From Ensifer sp. LC163 (GTDB taxonomy: Bacteria > Pseudomonadota > Alphaproteobacteria > Rhizobiales > Rhizobiaceae): a stretch of DNA of 64,000 nucleotides. The notes under the pieces were generated by a model. The model made no database searches. It worked only from the letters and a program-made list of their open reading frames with translations, and was not told where the DNA came from. Positions 55,957 through 64,000 of the stretch are shown piece after piece. A program made the position numbers and the translations under genes. Every line of letters begins with the position of its first letter. Within the stretch, counting starts at the first letter, position 1. The stretch is from positions 98,129 to 162,128 of the forward strand of contig NZ_MBSS01000007.1 of assembly GCF_001695855.1 (NCBI RefSeq), in the 5' to 3' direction.

Positions 55957-58131
55957 TCAGAACGTCGCCGTCAGGCTCATCCAGAAACGGCGGCCCTCCA
56001 TCACCGTGTTGAAATCGGTCGGCTCGACCTCCTTGTCGAGGAGGTTGTAGACCGCCGCGTTCAGGGTCAGGCCTTCGCCGAGCGCATATTTGGTGCCGAT
56101 GTCGACGGTGGCATAGGCGTCGTATTTCCGCCCCTGCTGGCCGTTGATCGTCACCGGCTTGCCGTTGGTGCCGATGCGCGCGCCGGCGGCGATCTCCTCG
56201 CCATGATAATTGACCGAAGCCCAGGCTTCCAAACCTTCGACCGGCGTGAACCAGTCGGCCCGAAGGTTGGCCATATGCTCCGGTGTGCGCGCCAGCGGGA
56301 AACCGGCATAGGTTCCGGTGTTCTGTTCGGAGTGCGTATAGGTGTAGCTGCCACGCAGGGTCAGATCCGCCGTCGCGTTCCAGGTTGCCGTCAGCTCGAC
56401 GCCCTGGATGACGGCGTCGTCGATATTGTAGTTGTACCACAGCCGGTAATTCGGATCCTCGCTCCAGCGTACCGGGTTTCCGGCGGCATCAAGCACCAGC
56501 GAGTTGGAGATCTTGTCCTTGAAGTCGGTGTAGAAATAGGTGCCGCCGAGGATGACGTCGCCATTGTCCCAGATGGCGCCGATTTCATAGCTCGTGCTCG
56601 ACTCCGCCTTGAGGTTCGGGTCGGCGATGATGACGCCGCAGGTCCCGGCCGGCCCATAGGAGCAACCGCCGCCGCCGGTCGTGTAGGCATAGCCCGGCGC
56701 GATGCTGCGAATGTCGGGCGCGCGGAAGCCGGTGGAGATGCCGCCCTTGACCGTCAGGGCGTCCGTTGCATCCCAGACGCCATAGAGGCGCGGGCTGAGG
56801 TGATAGCCATATTCCTCGTGGTGATCGAGGCGCAGCCCGCCTGTCAGCGCGAAGCTGTCGAGCATGCGCCATTCATCCTCGGCAAAGAGCGCCCGTTGCG
56901 TCGCCGAGAGTTTTTCGGTGAGCCCGGTGCGCCGTCCGGGATTCTGGTCGGAGAGCCGCGCTTCGAAGAACTGTCCGCCGGTCACCAGCATGTGGCTGCC
57001 GCCGAGGTCGAACGGGGTCGTGAACTTGCCGTCGATGACGGTGTTGCGAACCTCGGGCGCGCGTGCCTGCTTGGCGAAGCGGCCATCGGCCGGATTGTAG
57101 TTGTAGGTCCGCCGCTCCGCCCATTCCTGCAGGATCGAGAAGTCCGACGTGGTCGGTCCCCAGCGACCGGTATGGGAAAACGACCAGTGATCGCGATCAT
57201 TGTCGTTGTAGGTACTGACGTCCCTCGGGCCGGAAGCGATCGTGTTGCCGACAGTGGCTTCGCGCCGCAGCCTCGCCGTGCCGCCCTCGAGGAAGAAGTC
57301 GTGGTCCTCATTCGGCGTATAGGCAAGCCGCGCCGTCAGATCGTGCTCGCGGGCGCCGGTGATGCCGGACAGGAACTTGTCCTCGCCGCGTTTCAGCCCG
57401 CGCCCCCAGATCTGCATGCCGAGCGTATCCTTCAGGATCGGGCCGTTGGCGTAGAATGACACCTGGCCGGAATTGCCGTAGCGCGAATGCTGCTGCACCG
57501 TCGCATCCGTGGTGATCGATCCGTTCCAAGTATCGGAGACCTTGCGAGTGATGATGTTGATGACGCCGCCCATGGCATCTGAGCCATAGAGCGACGACAT
57601 CGGCCCGCGCACGATTTCGATGCGCTCGATCGCGGCCGCCGGCGGCACGAAGCTCTGCTCGAAACCGGAATTGCCGTTGGTGCGGGCGTCGCGCGTGCTC
57701 TGGCGCTTGCCATCGACGAGGATCAGCGTGTAGGAACCGGGCAGGCCGCGGATGAAGATATCGCGCTCGTTGGCAACACCCGTCACCGCAACGCCTTGAG
57801 CATCGCGAAGCGCGTCGGTCAGGTCGCGGAACGATCCTTTTTCCAGCTCTTCGCCGGTGACGACGGTGATGCTCGCCGGCGCGTCCTTGACGTTCTGCTC
57901 GAAGCCGGTCGCGGTGACGACGATCTGCTGCAGCTCCGTTGTCTTCGCCTTGTCCTTGGCTTTCTGCGCCTGCACTTCGATCGGCACGGTCAGCGCCGTG
58001 CCGGCAAGGCACGCATAGAGAAAGCGCTGCGATCGACCGAACGACCGTTGCTCGGGCCGGCGCCGGATCGGTAATGCGAATGTGCGCCGCTCGATGCCGC
58101 TATCCATCGCACCGCGTGCCCCAATGCTCAT
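55957..58131 (-). CDS. TonB-dependent outer-membrane receptor (siderophore/heme type)
   Basis: A 724-residue outer-membrane receptor. An N-terminal basic stretch and hydrophobic segment (RFLYACLAGTALTVPIEVQA) act as signal peptide. The TonB-box region LQQIVVTATGFEQNVKDAPA comes next, then the plug with EELEKGSFRDLTDALRDAQG and IERIEIVRGPMSSLYGSDAM (plug consensus). The 22-strand barrel ends in the usual terminal Phe (MSLTATF). It looks most like CirA/FepA catecholate-siderophore receptors, but the ligand is open. ATG 58131 has GGGGA 6 bases upstream; ATG 58161 is an alternative. A perfect iron-control palindrome lies 74 bases upstream, pointing to induction under iron limitation. Confidence 0.92.
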   Translation of the reverse strand: MSIGARGAMDSGIERRTFALPIRRRPEQRSFGRSQRFLYACLAGTALTVPIEVQAQKAKDKAKTTELQQIVVTATGFEQNVKDAPASITVVTGEELEKGSFRDLTDALRDAQGVAVTGVANERDIFIRGLPGSYTLILVDGKRQSTRDARTNGNSGFEQSFVPPAAAIERIEIVRGPMSSLYGSDAMGGVINIITRKVSDTWNGSITTDATVQQHSRYGNSGQVSFYANGPILKDTLGMQIWGRGLKRGEDKFLSGITGAREHDLTARLAYTPNEDHDFFLEGGTARLRREATVGNTIASGPRDVSTYNDNDRDHWSFSHTGRWGPTTSDFSILQEWAERRTYNYNPADGRFAKQARAPEVRNTVIDGKFTTPFDLGGSHMLVTGGQFFEARLSDQNPGRRTGLTEKLSATQRALFAEDEWRMLDSFALTGGLRLDHHEEYGYHLSPRLYGVWDATDALTVKGGISTGFRAPDIRSIAPGYAYTTGGGGCSYGPAGTCGVIIADPNLKAESSTSYEIGAIWDNGDVILGGTYFYTDFKDKISNSLVLDAAGNPVRWSEDPNYRLWYNYNIDDAVIQGVELTATWNATADLTLRGSYTYTHSEQNTGTYAGFPLARTPEHMANLRADWFTPVEGLEAWASVNYHGEEIAAGARIGTNGKPVTINGQQGRKYDAYATVDIGTKYALGEGLTLNAAVYNLLDKEVEPTDFNTVMEGRRFWMSLTATF

Positions 58132-58204
58132 CTTTGTCCCCACAAATAACTTGAGTATCAAAGTCGACTTAGTTATTGGCGGGATAGCCGGTCAACGGCA
58201 CTGT

Positions 58205-58221
58205 TTTAGAACCGTTCTAAA
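58205..58221. promoter_or_regulatory. Irr-type iron control element (ICE box)
   Basis: TTTAGAACCGTTCTAAA has perfect 7-base arms around CCG and fits the rhizobial Irr/ICE consensus TTTAGAA-N3-TTCTAAA. It sits between the divergent TonB receptor and LysR-TrpD2 fusion genes. The one-base central offset sets it apart from the even LacI-type palindromes elsewhere in the window. Confidence 0.7.
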
Positions 58222-58285
58222 TGTGAATGAGCGCAAAACACGGGCTTCGAATATGCTCGAACCGTGTTTGAGGGAAACGACAGCA

Positions 58286-59767
58286 ATGAAGGCTCAGACG
58301 CAGGAGACTTTGCCCCCGCACGACCGCCAGACCGACATGCGCAAATTGCGCCTGCTGCTGGCGCTCGATGCGCTGTTGCGGGAAAGCAGCGTCAGCCGGG
58401 CAGCCGTCAGCGTCGGCCTCCAGCCCTCCGCCATGAGCCGATTGCTGTCCCAGTTGCGCGAGGAATATGACGACCCGCTGTTCCTGCGCACCGGCCACGG
58501 CCTGCGGCCGACGCCCTTTGCCGAAACGCTGAGATTGCGGGTGCGCGCACTTGCCGCGGAGGCGGAAGCTCTTTTCGAACCACCCGGCCGAACCGTGACG
58601 CCGGATCCGCAGGAACAGAGTGGTTGGGAGGGGGCTGGCTTGATCGCGGCGCCGCCGCTCGCCGTGCGACCGAGCCTGATGCTGGACGGCGAGCCGACGC
58701 CGGAAGCCTTTGCCGCCAAACTCGCGGGGATCGGCAGCGATGCAGCCCCGCAACGCCGGCTGGCCCGCAGCATTGCGACCATCGGCACCGGCGCCGGCCG
58801 CAGCCGACCCTTGAGCGAGGCGGAAGCGGAAGATGCGCTGATGATCATCCTGGCCGGGGAGGCAGACCCGGTACAGATCGGCGCCCTGATGGTGGCGCTG
58901 CAATATCGTGGCGCGACCGCCGTCGAGATCGCCGGCTTCGTGCGGGCGATCCGCCGCCATGTCGGCGCTGTCGCCGTCGGCAGCGGTGCGGCAGATCTGG
59001 ACTGGCCCTGCTATCTCTCGCCGAAGCTCAAGACTGCGCCGTGGTTCCTGCATGCCGCGCGCCTGGTGGCAAGCGCCGGCTACCGCGTCATGTTGCACGG
59101 CCACTACGGCCAGGAGGGCGCCGAGCGCGGCAAGCTCGAAATCGCCGCCGCTCGCGACGGGATTGCCATCTGCGCATCGCTTGAGGAAGCCGATATCGCT
59201 TTGGCGACAACCGGGATTGCCTATCTGCCGCTACCGGCACTCTCGCCGCAGATCTATCGCCTGCTCGGCCTCTACGGGCTGATGGAAATGCGCACCCCGC
59301 TTGGCTCCGCCGTGCATCTGATCAATCCCGTGGGCGCGCGCACGAGCCTGCTTGGCGTCGCCAATTCCGCCGCCAGGACACTGAGCCGGGACATCGCCTT
59401 GCTGCTCGGCGTCAGGGACCTGACGATCCTCGGCAACACCCGCGACCATGCGGAGTTCACCCCCTATCGCCAGACGCCTTTGTTTCGGCTGGTCGCCGGC
59501 GAGGCCATGGACCTGGTGATTCCAGCCCTACCGGCGCCAGCCGCCGAAGCGCGCACCGGCCTCAGCACCCGGGAATATTGGGAGGCGGTCTGGACGGGGG
59601 CTGCCCGCGACGAACGCGCCGAGACGACGATCGTCACCACGGCAGCCGCTGCCCTTCTCAGTCTCGGCAACGCCTCGGACTTCGAGGCCGCCTGCGAAAC
59701 GGCGCGTGCGCTATGGTCGGGCCGATCGCGCCAGATGGCACGATACAGCGCCGCGCATCAGATATGA
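58286..59767 (+). CDS. Fusion of LysR-type DNA-binding domain and TrpD2/anthranilate phosphoribosyltransferase-like domain
   Basis: A 493-residue protein with two unlike parts. Residues about 17-100 read as a LysR winged helix-turn-helix: RKLRLLLALDALLRESSVSR, AAVSVGLQPSAMSRLLSQLR and DPLFLRTGHGLRPTPFAETL. From about 150 on, the sequence follows the TrpD/TrpD2 (YbiB) fold: LSEAEAEDALMIILAGEADP, VQIGALMVALQYRGATAVEI and ALVGVANSAARTL-like text near 370. The glycine-rich PRPP loop of true TrpD is not evident, so catalysis is doubtful; YbiB is a nucleic-acid binder. Start 58286 has AGGGA 10 bases upstream. It diverges from the TonB receptor over an iron box. The last codons and stop come from a repeat element. 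Confidence 0.8.
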   Translation: MKAQTQETLPPHDRQTDMRKLRLLLALDALLRESSVSRAAVSVGLQPSAMSRLLSQLREEYDDPLFLRTGHGLRPTPFAETLRLRVRALAAEAEALFEPPGRTVTPDPQEQSGWEGAGLIAAPPLAVRPSLMLDGEPTPEAFAAKLAGIGSDAAPQRRLARSIATIGTGAGRSRPLSEAEAEDALMIILAGEADPVQIGALMVALQYRGATAVEIAGFVRAIRRHVGAVAVGSGAADLDWPCYLSPKLKTAPWFLHAARLVASAGYRVMLHGHYGQEGAERGKLEIAAARDGIAICASLEEADIALATTGIAYLPLPALSPQIYRLLGLYGLMEMRTPLGSAVHLINPVGARTSLLGVANSAARTLSRDIALLLGVRDLTILGNTRDHAEFTPYRQTPLFRLVAGEAMDLVIPALPAPAAEARTGLSTREYWEAVWTGAARDERAETTIVTTAAAALLSLGNASDFEAACETARALWSGRSRQMARYSAAHQI

Positions 59768-59848
59768 CGCCCAAAATGACGCCGTAACACTTTGAACCTG
59801 CTGCATAATTCTCTTCATAAATCGATTCCGATTTAAGGAATTATGCAG
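59748..59848. repeat. Dispersed repeat family 1, copy 3
   Basis: Composite element beginning TACAGCGCCGCGCATCAG, then GCCGTAACACTTTGAACCTG, then the palindrome at 59801-59848 that begins CTGCATAATTCTCTTC and ends GGAATTATGCAG. Its first 20 bases encode the last residues (YSAAHQ) and the stop of the LysR-TrpD2 fusion. It fills the gap to the convergent M3 peptidase gene. Confidence 0.85.
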
Positions 59849-59865
59849 TAGACCCGCCGTCCGTC

Positions 59866-61929
59866 TCAGGCCGCCAGGCCCTTCTTGGCCAGCATGGCGT
59901 CCGGGCTCGGCAGCTTGCCGCGGAAAGCCTTGTAGGCATCTTCCGGATCGATCGAGCCGCCGACCGAATAGACGTTGTCCCTCAGCTTGCGCGCCATATC
60001 AGGATCGAAGGGATTGCCCGTCTCTTCGAAGGCAGCAAAGGCATCCGCATCCAGCACTTCCGACCACATGTAGGAATAATATCCGGCGGAGTATCCATCA
60101 CCGGAGAAGACATGCAGGAAATGCGGGCTGCGGTGCCGCATCACGATCGACTTCGGCATGCCGATCTTCTCGAGCGTCGCCGCTTCGAGCGCCATCGGTT
60201 CACCCTGTGTTTCCGCCGTGTGATAGGCCATGTCGACCAGTGCGGACGACGTGAACTCGACGGTCGTGAAGCCGGAATTGAAGGTGCGTGCAGCAAGCAC
60301 CTTGCCAAGCAGCGCCTCGGGCATCGGTTCGCCGGTTTGGTAATGCACCGCGTAGCGCTTGAGGATATCCGGCACCGTCAGCCAATGTTCGTAGAGTTGC
60401 GACGGCAGTTCCACGAAGTCTCGCGAGACGCCCGTACCGGAAACCGAGGGGTAGGTGACGTTGGATAGCATGCCATGCAACGCATGCCCGAACTCGTGGA
60501 AAAGGGTGCGCGCATCATCGAGCGACAGGAGCGCGGGCTTGCCTTCAGCGGGCTTGGCAAAGTTGCAGACGTTGTAGATGATCGGCAATTCGCCGACTGC
60601 GCCGTTCTTCAGCGTCAGCTTGTGCTGCGACTGGAACGAGCTCATCCAGGCGCCGGAGCGCTTCGACGAACGCGCGAAGTAATCGCCGAGGAACAGCGCC
60701 ACAAGCTTTCCGGCTGCGTCACGGATCTCGAAGACGCGCACATCAGGGTGGTAGCCGGCAATCCCCTGCTTTTCCGTCGCGGTGATACCGAACAGGCGCT
60801 GGGCAACGTCGAAGCAGGCGTCGATGATCTTTTCGAGCTGCAGGTAGGGCTTCAGCTCGCCTTCCGAAAAGTCGAACTTTTCGGTGCGCAGCTTTTCCGC
60901 ATAGTGGCGCCAATCCCAAGGCATGACGTCATGATTGCGGCCTTCCATCGCGATCAGCGTGGCAAGATCCGCCTCTTCCTCGCGGGCACGGGCAACCGCC
61001 TTTTCCCAGACCTGCATCAACAGGCCGTTCACGGCTGCCGGTGTCTTGGCCATGGTGTCGTCGAGCTTCAGCGCCGCATAGTTGGCGTAGCCAAGCAGCT
61101 TGGCCTTCTCGGCCCGCAGCGCCAGCGTTTCGGCGATATGGCCGCGATTGTCGGTTTTGCCACCATTCTCGCCGCGGGCGATCCAGGCGCGGAAAGCCTG
61201 TTCCCGAAGCTCGCGATTGTCGGAGAAGGTCAAAAACGGCTCGATGATCGAACGCGACAGCGTCACCGCATATTTGCCCTTTTCGCCGCGGTCGCTGGCG
61301 GCAGCGGCCATGGCGTCGCGCAGAAAATCCGGCAGACCGGCCAGATCCTCGTCACTCTCCAGGAAGAGCGCCCAGTTCTTCTCGTCGGCAAGCACGTTCT
61401 GACCGAATTTGGCGCCGAGGCCGGCAAGCGTCTCGTTGATCGCCGCCAGCCGTTCCTGCTCATCCTTCGCGAGCTTCGCGCCGGATTTGACGAAACCTTT
61501 CCAGTGCCGCTCCAGCACCCGCGTCGCCTCCAGATCGAGACCGAGGCTTTCGCGGTTCTCCCAGAGCGTGTCGATCCGCTTGAACAGCGCGGCATTCATG
61601 CCGATCTTGGAGTAATGCCGCGACATTTTTGGCGCGATGTCGCGCTCCAGAGCCTGAATGGTTTCGTTGGTATCGGCACCGGCCTTGTTCCAGAAGATCG
61701 AGGATATGCGCGACAGCGCATCACCAGCGATCTCAAGCGCAATTAAGGTATTTTCGAATGTCGGCGCATCAGCGTTTCCGGCGATTTCGTCGATTTCCGC
61801 CTCATGTGCCCGGAAGGCCGCCTCGAAGGCCGGCGCAAAATCCGTGTCCTTCACCAGATCGAAGCGGGGCAGGCCCTCATGTCCGGTCCAGGTCGTCAGG
61901 GCAGGGTTGAGCGGGGTACTCGCGGTCAT
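59866..61929 (-). CDS. M3-family oligopeptidase (Dcp/OpdA-like)
   Basis: A 687-residue cytoplasmic zinc metallopeptidase that cleaves short peptides. The zinc motif HEFGH is at His478-Glu479-His482 in TLFHEFGHALHGMLSN. The third ligand region follows in SQLYEHWLTVPDIL, and the substrate-binding Tyr/His segment in FSGDGYSAGYYSYMWSEVLD. Length and order match dipeptidyl carboxypeptidase and oligopeptidase A, which cannot be told apart by eye. AAAGGA lies 6 bases upstream of ATG 61929. It probably recycles peptides from protein turnover and is transcribed alone, converging on the LysR-TrpD2 gene. Confidence 0.93.
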   Translation of the reverse strand: MTASTPLNPALTTWTGHEGLPRFDLVKDTDFAPAFEAAFRAHEAEIDEIAGNADAPTFENTLIALEIAGDALSRISSIFWNKAGADTNETIQALERDIAPKMSRHYSKIGMNAALFKRIDTLWENRESLGLDLEATRVLERHWKGFVKSGAKLAKDEQERLAAINETLAGLGAKFGQNVLADEKNWALFLESDEDLAGLPDFLRDAMAAAASDRGEKGKYAVTLSRSIIEPFLTFSDNRELREQAFRAWIARGENGGKTDNRGHIAETLALRAEKAKLLGYANYAALKLDDTMAKTPAAVNGLLMQVWEKAVARAREEEADLATLIAMEGRNHDVMPWDWRHYAEKLRTEKFDFSEGELKPYLQLEKIIDACFDVAQRLFGITATEKQGIAGYHPDVRVFEIRDAAGKLVALFLGDYFARSSKRSGAWMSSFQSQHKLTLKNGAVGELPIIYNVCNFAKPAEGKPALLSLDDARTLFHEFGHALHGMLSNVTYPSVSGTGVSRDFVELPSQLYEHWLTVPDILKRYAVHYQTGEPMPEALLGKVLAARTFNSGFTTVEFTSSALVDMAYHTAETQGEPMALEAATLEKIGMPKSIVMRHRSPHFLHVFSGDGYSAGYYSYMWSEVLDADAFAAFEETGNPFDPDMARKLRDNVYSVGGSIDPEDAYKAFRGKLPSPDAMLAKKGLAA

Positions 61930-62034
61930 GGAAGGTCCTTTCGCATGCGGATGCCGGCCAGAGACCGGGAGGGAACGCCCGTGAAGCCGGAGGCATGCCG
62001 GGCGGAAGAGCTTGAGGTGGTTGCTGGCGGCCTT

Positions 62035-62076
62035 GGCGTCAAGGCTTTGGCGTCACGGCTTGGGCATCACGGCTTG
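62035..62076. repeat. Tandem 14-base repeat, three copies, at the end of the second LysE gene
   Basis: Units GGCGTCAAGGCTTT, GGCGTCACGGCTTG and GGCATCACGGCTTG start at 62035, 62049 and 62063. The third covers the stop codon (62067-62069) of the lysE-type gene on the minus strand. The others lie just beyond it. Confidence 0.8.
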
Positions 62077-62708
62077 CGCAGACCGAGAAGGCCGGGGGCA
62101 GCGTGCCACACGGCCTGGACGGCAAAGCCGATGAACAGTAGGCCCGAAAGCCGGACGATCGCCAGCTCGTGGCGGCGATAGAAGCGCCGAACGACCGAAG
62201 CGCCGATGATGACGACCAGAATCAGGTCGGCAACGAGAAAGCCAATGAGCGAGACGCCGAGCAGCATCGGCAAGGAGTCGAATTCCAATGCGTTGGCGGA
62301 GCCGGCGAGCAAAGCGGTGAAGGTTGCGAGCGCCACCGGATAGCCCTTCGGGTTGGTCAGGCCGAAGATCAGCCCGCGCCGGAGCGGCCGCTCCACCGTG
62401 ATCAGCGCCCTGTTTTCGCCCGTCGGCCGGGCGCGCAGGGCGGTCCAGCCGATCCAGCCGAGATAGAGGCCACAGAAGAGACCGAGAATGTCGAAGATCG
62501 TGGTGCCGACCGAGCGCGCGCCGACAATGGCAACGAGCGCAAGCGTCGACCAGAGGATATCGCCGGCGAGATGACCGCCCATGAACAGCGCACCGGCCTT
62601 GCGGCCCTGACCGGCACCGATGCCAAGCAGGGCGAGGAAGGCCGGCCCGGGAATGAGCGTGTAGGAGAGGGCGGCGAGAAAGGCACCGATCAGCAGCGTC
62701 TCGGACAT
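62067..62708 (-). CDS. LysE/RhtB-family exporter (second)
   Basis: A 213-residue inner-membrane exporter of the LysE/RhtB superfamily. The opening FLAALSYTLIPGPAFLALLG with PGPAF, followed by GAGQGRKAGALFMGGHLAGD, carries the family signature, and LTNPKGYPVALATFTAL is at about 118-134. About five to six hydrophobic helices are visible. It differs clearly from the protein at 1.6-2.2 kb. The substrate is unknown. The C-terminal codons lie in a 14-base tandem repeat. It seems monocistronic, with the peptidase gene starting 138 bases beyond its stop. Confidence 0.85.
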   Translation of the reverse strand: MSETLLIGAFLAALSYTLIPGPAFLALLGIGAGQGRKAGALFMGGHLAGDILWSTLALVAIVGARSVGTTIFDILGLFCGLYLGWIGWTALRARPTGENRALITVERPLRRGLIFGLTNPKGYPVALATFTALLAGSANALEFDSLPMLLGVSLIGFLVADLILVVIIGASVVRRFYRRHELAIVRLSGLLFIGFAVQAVWHAAPGLLGLRKP

Positions 62709-62906
62709 GGCAGGTCCCCGGTTAAGTCAACGGCCATTCGATCCGCAGCCGGCGATTCCGTCAAGCGGAAAGGCGAGCGTGAGCGAACGCCAAAAGGGAG
62801 TCCGTGACAGAACCTTGCATTTGCTGGCGCGGCTGCCTCGTGACAGTCGGGTGTGTCGGCGACAAGACGCGCTTCGACGGAACATTGGCGGCGCGAACGG
62901 CGTGTT

Positions 62907-63002
62907 CTAGCAACGGAAGCCACCGACCCGGAGGTTGCCGAGGATGAGGGCATTGATGCTGGCGCCGAGAAGCGTCGCGATCTCGAGAGTGAACGGACGC
63001 AT
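62907..63002 (-). CDS. Possible 31-residue small hydrophobic protein
   Basis: A short frame on the minus strand upstream of, and divergent from, leuB. It encodes MRPFTLEIATLLGASINALI followed by LGNLRVGGFRC. The central part (about 5-22) is hydrophobic enough for one membrane helix, with basic residues and a final Cys. AGG lies 5 bases before the ATG. I do not recognise it. It is the only coherent short frame in the 495-base gap between the LysE gene and leuB (62709-63203), which otherwise shows no clear feature. Conservation in relatives would be the test. Confidence 0.35.
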   Translation of the reverse strand: MRPFTLEIATLLGASINALILGNLRVGGFRC

Positions 63003-63203
63003 GGTCCTGACTCTTCCGTGCATGTGCGCTGATGGCTGCAAGTCGTGAAGGTGAGAACTCCACCCTTTCGGCCTGCGCGCTGTTTCTGCGGTAACGGGCG
63101 CGGGACAGGGATGTTGGCGCACAATTCTTTCGTCGCGATGATTTCCCTCGATACGAAGTTGCGCTAAGACGCGCGCGAGTTTTCCCCGCGAGAAGGACTT
63201 TCC

Positions 63204-64000
63204 ATGACAGTGCGCAATCTCTTCCTTCTGCCCGGCGACGGCATCGGCCCGGAAGCCATGGCGGAAGTCCGCAAAATCATTGCCTACATGAATGCCGAGC
63301 TTGGTGCCGGCTTCGTGACGGACGAGGGGCTTGTCGGCGGCTCGGCCTATGACGCCCACGGCCAGGCGATTTCGGAAGGGGACATGGCCAAGGCGCTGGC
63401 CGCCGACGCCGTGCTGTTTGGCGCCGTCGGCGGTCCGAAGTGGGATGCCGTGCCCTATGACGTCCGTCCGGAAGCCGGTCTCTTACGGCTGCGCAAGGAC
63501 CTTGAGCTGTTCGCCAACCTGCGCCCGGCCATCTGCTACCCGGCGCTCGCCGCCGCCTCGTCGCTGAAGCCGGAACTGGTCGAAGGCCTCGACATCCTGA
63601 TCGTGCGCGAGCTGACCGGCGGCGTCTATTTCGGCGAGCCGAAGGAAATCATCGATCTCGGCAACGGCCAGAAGCGCGGCATCGACACCCAAGTCTATGA
63701 CACCTACGAGATCGAGCGCATCGCCGGCGTTGCCTTCGAACTGGCCCGCAGCCGCAACAACCGCGTCTGCTCGATGGAAAAGCGCAACGTCATGAAGTCG
63801 GGCGTGTTGTGGAACCAGGTGGTCACCGAAACCCACAAGGCGAAATATTCCGATGTTGGGCTCGAGCACATGCTGGCGGATGCCGGCGGCATGCAGCTGG
63901 TGCGCCAGCCCAAGCAGTTCGACGTCATCGTCACCGACAACCTGTTCGGCGACATGCTCTCGGATGTGGCGGCGATGCTGACCGGGTCGCTCGGCATGCT
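63204..64000 (+). CDS. leuB: 3-isopropylmalate dehydrogenase, N-terminal part
   Basis: The first 265 residues of LeuB, which oxidises and decarboxylates 3-isopropylmalate with NAD in leucine synthesis; the gene continues past the window end. The start [18 protein letters not shown] is the family opening. [17 protein letters not shown] carries the substrate-binding arginines, and [15 protein letters not shown] and [16 protein letters not shown] follow. The dimer-interface catalytic part [18 protein letters not shown] and the metal-site [17 protein letters not shown] are also seen. AAGGA lies 6-7 bases upstream of ATG 63204. A short 18-codon frame at 63112-63168 precedes it but has no clear attenuator structure. 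Confidence 0.95.
   Translation, partial: MTVRNLFLLPGDGIGPEAMAEVRKIIAYMNAELGAGFVTDEGLVGGSAYDAHGQAISEGDMAKALAADAVLFGAVGGPKWDAVPYDVRPEAGLLRLRKDLELFANLRPAICYPALAAASSLKPELVEGLDILIVRELTGGVYFGEPKEIIDLGNGQKRGIDTQVYDTYEIERIAGVAFELARSRNNRVCSMEKRNVMKSGVLWNQVVTETHKAKYSDVGLEHMLADAGGMQLVRQPKQFDVIVTDNLFGDMLSDVAAMLTGSLGM

Noticed and set aside
58205..58221. Iron-box palindrome as a fourth operator of the LacI regulon
   Set aside because: Arms are TTTAGAA with a 3-base centre (odd length), unlike the even ATTTGGAAC/GTTCCAAAT sites. It fits the Irr consensus better.
63112..63168. Eighteen-codon frame before leuB as a leucine leader peptide
   Set aside because: Only three scattered Leu codons, and no following terminator/antiterminator pair could be drawn.

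Overview
The window is a high-GC chromosomal segment from an alphaproteobacterium of the Rhizobiaceae, most likely an Ensifer/Sinorhizobium. The strongest reasons are the block pyc, a full-length LuxR-type regulator resembling ExpR, ndvA and, 3 kb further on, ndvB (cyclic beta-1,2-glucan synthase), the Irr-type iron box near 58.2 kb, and several dispersed palindromic repeats of a kind common in rhizobial chromosomes. I see no rRNA, tRNA, CRISPR array, transposase or phage gene.

Layout. 0-9 kb: end of a polyprenyl synthase, hisC, a LysE exporter, ispG, a DeoR-VOC-MFS operon and a polar amino-acid ABC transporter. 9-13.5 kb: pyruvate carboxylase and the ExpR-like regulator. 13.8-27.3 kb: the cyclic glucan locus, with ndvA (export), opgC (acyl decoration) and the giant ndvB (synthesis); a self-controlled tetR-yciI-tag operon lies between ndvA and opgC. 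27.7-34.4 kb: a LysR regulator diverging from four genes (2-oxoadipate dioxygenase/decarboxylase, FAD 2-hydroxyacid dehydrogenase, ALDH7-type semialdehyde dehydrogenase, class I aminotransferase) that together fit the 2-aminoadipate branch of lysine/pipecolate breakdown. 34.5-36.9 kb: a small membrane protein and a cupin-XRE regulator diverging from an omega-amino-acid aminotransferase.

37-56 kb is a large catabolic region for an unidentified carbohydrate-like compound. It holds a CUT1-type sugar ABC transporter with two GMC oxidoreductases and an SDR, a glycerate 2-kinase, and a LacI-headed operon of Gfo/Idh dehydrogenase, CoA-transferase, crotonase and aldehyde dehydrogenase, plus a DUF993 protein. 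Three copies of one palindrome (ATTTGGAACGTTCCAAAT and variants) precede the GMC-Dabb-glycerate kinase operon, the lacI operon and the DUF993 gene, so one LacI protein probably controls all three. A second LacI gene faces the transporter operon and has its own operator type.

56-64 kb: a TonB-dependent receptor diverges from an unusual fusion of a LysR-type DNA-binding domain with a TrpD2/anthranilate-phosphoribosyltransferase-like domain, with a perfect iron-control palindrome between them. These are followed by an M3 oligopeptidase, a second LysE exporter, a possible 31-residue peptide and the start of leuB, which runs off the window.

Small-scale structure: three copies of one repeat element, one of which supplies the stop codon of the LysR-TrpD2 fusion; related repeats placed beside stop codons; a perfect 30-bp inverted repeat pair; and two short tandem triplications at gene ends. 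Family assignments rest on motifs read by eye. No database search was run.
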